A stretch of 24,507 nucleotides of DNA from Saccoglossus kowalevskii (taxonomy: Eukaryota; Hemichordata; Enteropneusta; Harrimaniidae), in contig NW_003106096.1 of assembly GCF_000003605.2 (NCBI RefSeq), forward strand, positions 117,818-142,324. The letters are read 5' to 3'. Positions 21,143-24,507 of the stretch are shown here, one piece after another. The notes beneath the pieces are model-generated. The model did no database searches. It was given only the letters and a program-made list of their open reading frames with translations, and was not told where the DNA came from. Numbering within the stretch: the stretch's first letter is position 1; the number at the start of each line of letters is the position of its first letter. The translations under genes and the position numbers were made by a program.

Positions 21143-21148
21143 AATAAA
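21143..21148 (+). promoter_or_regulatory. Possible distal polyadenylation signal AATAAA
   Basis: AATAAA followed by CAGTTTGTGTTTTTTTTTTC starting about 22 nt later, a strong GU/U-rich downstream element. It would serve a long 3' UTR isoform, or an unseen gene. Inferred from motif only. Confidence 0.35.
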
Positions 21149-21738
21149 CTGTATGTATATTTGAATATTATCAGTTTGTGTTTTTTTTTTCTTTACTCAA
21201 TATTAAAAACAAAGAAATAAAAGATTGAAACGATTGTATTTTTAAAGTCGTTAACATTTTCCTGCCACATACTGAGTATGGATAGGACACATTCTCCCAG
21301 TTAACACACTATAGGACACCATGCATGTTTGCTTCCGTTCGTTGTCTAGGGTTGTGGGCAAGAAGATGACAAAACTCAGAAAGTGTGTGGGTTCAAATTT
21401 AAGCAGAGGAAAGAGAAAACTCAAACTGTTTTTACGTCTGAGACTGTTCTCTTTTTGTTCACCTGAGCTTCCCTTTTCATTATTGTCAAAAAGATAACGA
21501 TAGTTCTGACGTGCAAGACAGAAAATATTTCATTTCTGGTGTATTAAACAATATTGCAGTTCTTACATAATAGTAGACGTGGTGGTCAGATTGTTTGTTT
21601 GAAATGTTTAACACTATTTATTCCTTATAACCAATTCCTTCTGGTTGAAAATGCTTTAGACACTTTGGTTTCAACATGGATGTACTATAACATGGTTCAT
21701 TTCAAAGTGTAGCAATCCATTACATTATATGACACAAT

Positions 21739-21757
21739 TTGTCAAAAGAGGGCGCTG
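21739..21757 (+). repeat. Dispersed AGAGGGCGCTG motif copy
   Basis: TTGTCAAAAGAGGGCGCTG, 17 of 19 identical to 24486-24504. The weaker CAAGAGGGTGCTAG in intron 3 (17207-17220) may be a third relative. Likely a terminus of a dispersed repeat family. Confidence 0.45.
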
Positions 21758-23461
21758 TATGGCAGCGAAATAAGGGGAAAAAAGAAAGGCCCGCACTTGT
21801 TTAATGGCGTGCAAACATTATATACTAATAAGCAATTACCCGCTCATATATTTTTTAATTATGTTTTTAATTCCCAAATGCAATTATTGTGTTTCCAATT
21901 TCATTTCAAAGTATTGAAGCAAACCCACGAACGCAACTATTACACTGTAATAAATGACAAACTCAGTAATACCAGGACACTTATCTATAAATAAACTTCG
22001 AATCGACCTGTTTTTCGGTGTTTTATTTTTTTAGTATAAACATAGATGTAGAATATATTGAAAAGTATGCGTCGCCAAATACTAGTCAAAGGAAGACGGT
22101 GGCATACTTATCATGTAATTACACTCATGATGAGAACGGCTGTCCCTGGTCTGTCCCGCGGTAAGGGTCACTATACTAATAGAAGCCTACCAACGGGCAT
22201 GCGTTAGTCTATAAATTATGTTTCAAAATGGGAAAGGGGTCTCTTTTGACATTTTAAAGGGTCACGAGGTCTTATTTTGGGATCTGAAAGTATACTGACC
22301 CTGTGGCCAATGGCATGCAGAAGTAGCAGTAACATTGCAACATTGCGTATCCCTGATCAAAGGCGTGCACAATGTTAGAAATAACGCGATTGTGGCCACA
22401 GTCAGCTGGCGCACAAATTATAATAAAATAAATGCGATATTTACTATATAGGGATCACCATGAATACGGCATCACGATGAAACTAAATAAAGATACAAGT
22501 TTTGAAACGCGTTTTTTCAGATTCCTACCAGTCAGGGAAACGGCAGAATTCATCGTTTTTTGCATACAAAAACACTTTCCTGGGGTATTTGAAACCGAAA
22601 TTGTCATCTAACTGTAACGTCGTCGCCGATTGGCTGCTGAGTTGGTATGAAAATTTTGGGTTTCAAAGACCCGGTTTTGCATTTTGCCCGCATCTTTTTA
22701 CAATTCTGAAACCCAAACAATACAACAACGGCCGGCCTTGGGAGAATATTGGTGCATTATGTTTAAAATAAAACCCATCAACAAATATAGTGCTTATAAA
22801 TATTGTGTCTCCAATTCGACGTGAAACGAGCACAATGTAAGCTCATTGAGTGTTAAAATGATACAAACAACACTGTAGTTAGTATGTAGCCTCATGCAGC
22901 AATTATCTAACATTTACAAATGTTGTGAAATATAGTTGTTTACAATTGGCATGAATTTCCATATTGTGACGTCATCTTATCGAACATTAATGTAAATGGA
23001 ATAAATAACTTGCATAATAAGCTTTCCATTGATACTAAACACAATTGCGATAATAAGTGTAAATTTACAATTTTTTACAGATAATAAGATTCCTATATCT
23101 GAAAATCAACAGAAAAACGCTTCGTTTTTAAAAAAATAATACAGGACACAAGTATATGCGAGGTTTTGGAACATTTTGCAAATAAAATGCGCCTTTTGGT
23201 TGACCTAATACATCATCTCTCCATTGTTCACAAACGTCATTACGATGTTTCACACCCCAAAAATAGCAACTTGAGGCAGTACAGTACATTATGCACAGAC
23301 GCACCACTCAACACACTCAATAAATGATTAGTAAATTAAACTGTAATTTAAATATTGTATTTTCCGTGATTTTAAGTGCATTTCTTTTTTTATGATGAAT
23401 GTTTTCTTAACTTGTAACAATTGTGTAGTTTGACGGGTTATAACGCAAAATAAAGACAGCA

Positions 23462-23469
23462 TGACGTCA
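23462..23469. promoter_or_regulatory. Full cAMP-response element TGACGTCA
   Basis: Perfect palindromic CRE, followed three bases later by a half-site ACGTCAT. Another full CRE lies at 22967-22974 and a variant TGACGTAA at 24148-24155. A third full CRE is isolated at 3741-3748. Binding is inferred from motif alone. Confidence 0.35.
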
Positions 23470-23754
23470 TCACGTCATATCCTATGAGTACCTGGCCAAA
23501 ACGATTATTTATGTAAGTACTTAGCCAACTTTACTGGATTGTATTAAAAACTCATACTTAATTAGTGAGCCAATTAGTGAGTGAGTGTCATCACTTATAA
23601 AATAATTTGACAGATGACAACTAATTTCCAGCCATATGACAGAAGATAGGGCCGACTGAGAATCGAGTGTTACGGAAAACAGGTTCTGTCATTATAACAA
23701 TTATACGTCATGCTTCATGCTTTTGTCATCATTCTCAAAATATGTAAATTACCA

Positions 23755-23789
23755 CGCATGCGCCATGTTTTAACATCACTGCGCATGCG
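23755..23789. promoter_or_regulatory. Pair of NRF-1-type palindromes
   Basis: CGCATGCGCC (23755-23764) and TGCGCATGCG (23780-23789) are two NRF-1/ewg core sites 15 bp apart in otherwise AT-rich DNA. The second is identical over 10 bases to the site in the transporter promoter. Such sites are typical of animal housekeeping and bidirectional promoters, so a transcription start of a gene outside the window may be near. Confidence 0.45.
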
Positions 23790-24451
23790 ATCTTTCTAAT
23801 TTAGATTATGTAGACATAAATTAAAATATGAATGAACATGGACAATAAAAACAGTGAATGGACGAAGGTAAAAAATAGGAGAAAAGGAGATGGCACGGGA
23901 GACTCGGGTAACTTGATTCCCAAAACATTCACCCTTCTTATTACCAGGGGAATATTCTTTTCTAATGACTTTGTTATCACTAGATTACGTAATATGTAGT
24001 AACTTGGACAGCAATGCATAATTGGAATTCCACTCGAATTGTCGTAAAATATCAAAGATAATAAGTCCTACGTTAATTATGAAATAAAAACACAAACATA
24101 CACGATTCAAAACTGACACGATAATGATAATATAATTTATTTGTTAGTGACGTAATGATGATTATATCAATGGTAATATTATATATGAATAGACGTATAC
24201 AACGAGTGCGAATATTGTATTCTCTACCGCACACTTTTCAACTCCGTCGTGGAAGTCTATCAAACTTTCACGCGCTGAGGAAACCGCGATGAAACACGTG
24301 AGTGAAATGAGAATCGCGAATTTATGTTAGTCTTCGGTGACGTTGTGCTTTCAAATTTTAGAATAATGGCATTGATATTTGTTTAATAATATTTGAAAGT
24401 TGTGATCTGAAATGAATGCGAACGGTCGAGAATAAACGGGTCTCGTGTGCC

Positions 24452-24504
24452 CTGTGCCCTCTATCGGCGATTGTTCAAGTTGAAATTGTCGAAAGAGGGC
24501 ACTG
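24452..24504. repeat. Short inverted repeat with AGAGGGCACTG end, at the window edge
   Basis: GTGCCCTCTATCG (24454-24466) pairs with CGAAAGAGGGCAC (24490-24502), 12 of 13 bases. The right half, TTGTCGAAAGAGGGCACTG (24486-24504), matches 21739-21757 (TTGTCAAAAGAGGGCGCTG) at 17 of 19 bases. It may be a solo terminus or a tiny MITE; the sequence stops three bases later, so its outer limit cannot be seen. Confidence 0.5.
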
Positions 24505-24507
24505 CAC

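Larger units (their letters stand above)
19540..21240 (+). other. 3' UTR of the transporter gene and possible extended 3' UTR
   Basis: AT-rich DNA after the stop codon with no ORF that looks coding. AATAAA polyadenylation signals occur at 19982-19987, 20145-20150, 20149-20154, 21143-21148 and 21216-21221. The first canonical signal gives a 3' UTR of about 460 nt. The 21143 signal is followed within 40 nt by a GT/T-rich tract, a good downstream element, so a longer alternative UTR of about 1.6 kb is plausible. An AT-rich imperfect palindrome lies around 20491-20515. Confidence 0.5.
21241..24451. other. Intergenic stretch downstream of the transporter
   Basis: No recognised gene. It contains an AGAGGGCGCTG motif (21739-21757), an inverted pair TTGGGTTTCA/TGAAACCCAA (22656-22665 and 22707-22716), full CREs (22967 and 23462), the NRF-1-type pair (23755-23789) and an E-box at 24295-24300. 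The frame at 22502-22771 begins with TTG and has no recognisable motif. Confidence 0.55.

Noticed and set aside
22502-22771. 89-codon + strand frame
   Set aside because: It starts at TTG, has no recognisable motif, and includes an inverted pair (22656-22716); likely chance.
711-24300. Six CACGTG E-boxes as a coordinated regulatory set
   Set aside because: About three are expected by chance at this base composition, and they are spread over the window rather than clustered, apart from two at 6630 and 6684.
1-24507. tRNA, rRNA or snRNA genes
   Set aside because: I looked for B-box-like GGTTCRANTCC and conserved snRNA starts on both strands and saw none with a matching fold; a covariance-model search would be decisive.

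Overview
The window is AT-rich DNA from an animal genome. It carries one convincing protein-coding gene, on the + strand, split into six exons (12274-19539). All five introns are GT-AG and all exon joins keep the reading frame. The conceptual product is 615 residues and is recognisably a 12-helix monocarboxylate-transporter-like protein (SLC16/MCT group of the major facilitator superfamily). The introns, the non-LTR retrotransposon remnant and the many short inverted-repeat elements suit a marine invertebrate. The species cannot be fixed from the sequence; a lophotrochozoan is possible but is only a guess.

Layout. Positions 1-12000 are intergenic. I recognise no host gene there, but there are transposon remains: the 3' end of a LINE-type reverse transcriptase ORF on the - strand (1947-2306), a 142-bp hAT-like MITE (4688-4829), a 73-bp-period tandem array (9732-9917 with decayed flanks), and a cluster of GAGCAAAATT-type inverted repeats (about 11057-11419). 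At 12001-12022 an NRF-1-type palindrome followed by TATAAAG looks like the core promoter of the transporter. The presumed 5' leader (about 12046-12273) contains one 8-codon upstream ORF.

The transporter gene runs 12274-19539. Intron 1 (3.1 kb) holds two well-preserved MITEs of different families: a TA-flanked mariner-like one (13020-13230) and one flanked by TAA (14028-14214). It also holds an antisense open frame with splice-like ends (13744-13977). Intron 3 holds a perfect (ACTC)8 microsatellite. The protein has the SLC16 helix-1 and helix-5 signatures, an unusually elaborate central loop of about 190 residues, a His-rich tail, and a C-terminal T-T-V that fits a class I PDZ ligand.

Downstream (19540-24507) is the 3' UTR, with several AATAAA signals (19982, 20145, 21143, 21216), then intergenic DNA. 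The last 1.5 kb contains two NRF-1-type palindromes, two full CREs and an inverted repeat sharing a 19-bp motif with a site near 21.7 kb. This may be the promoter region of a neighbouring gene beyond the right edge.

I found no novel multi-gene system. The most useful leads are the transporter's odd features (loop, helix-8 Gln/Arg, PDZ-like end, uORF), the several small non-autonomous transposon families in and around one gene, and the composite 73-bp array.
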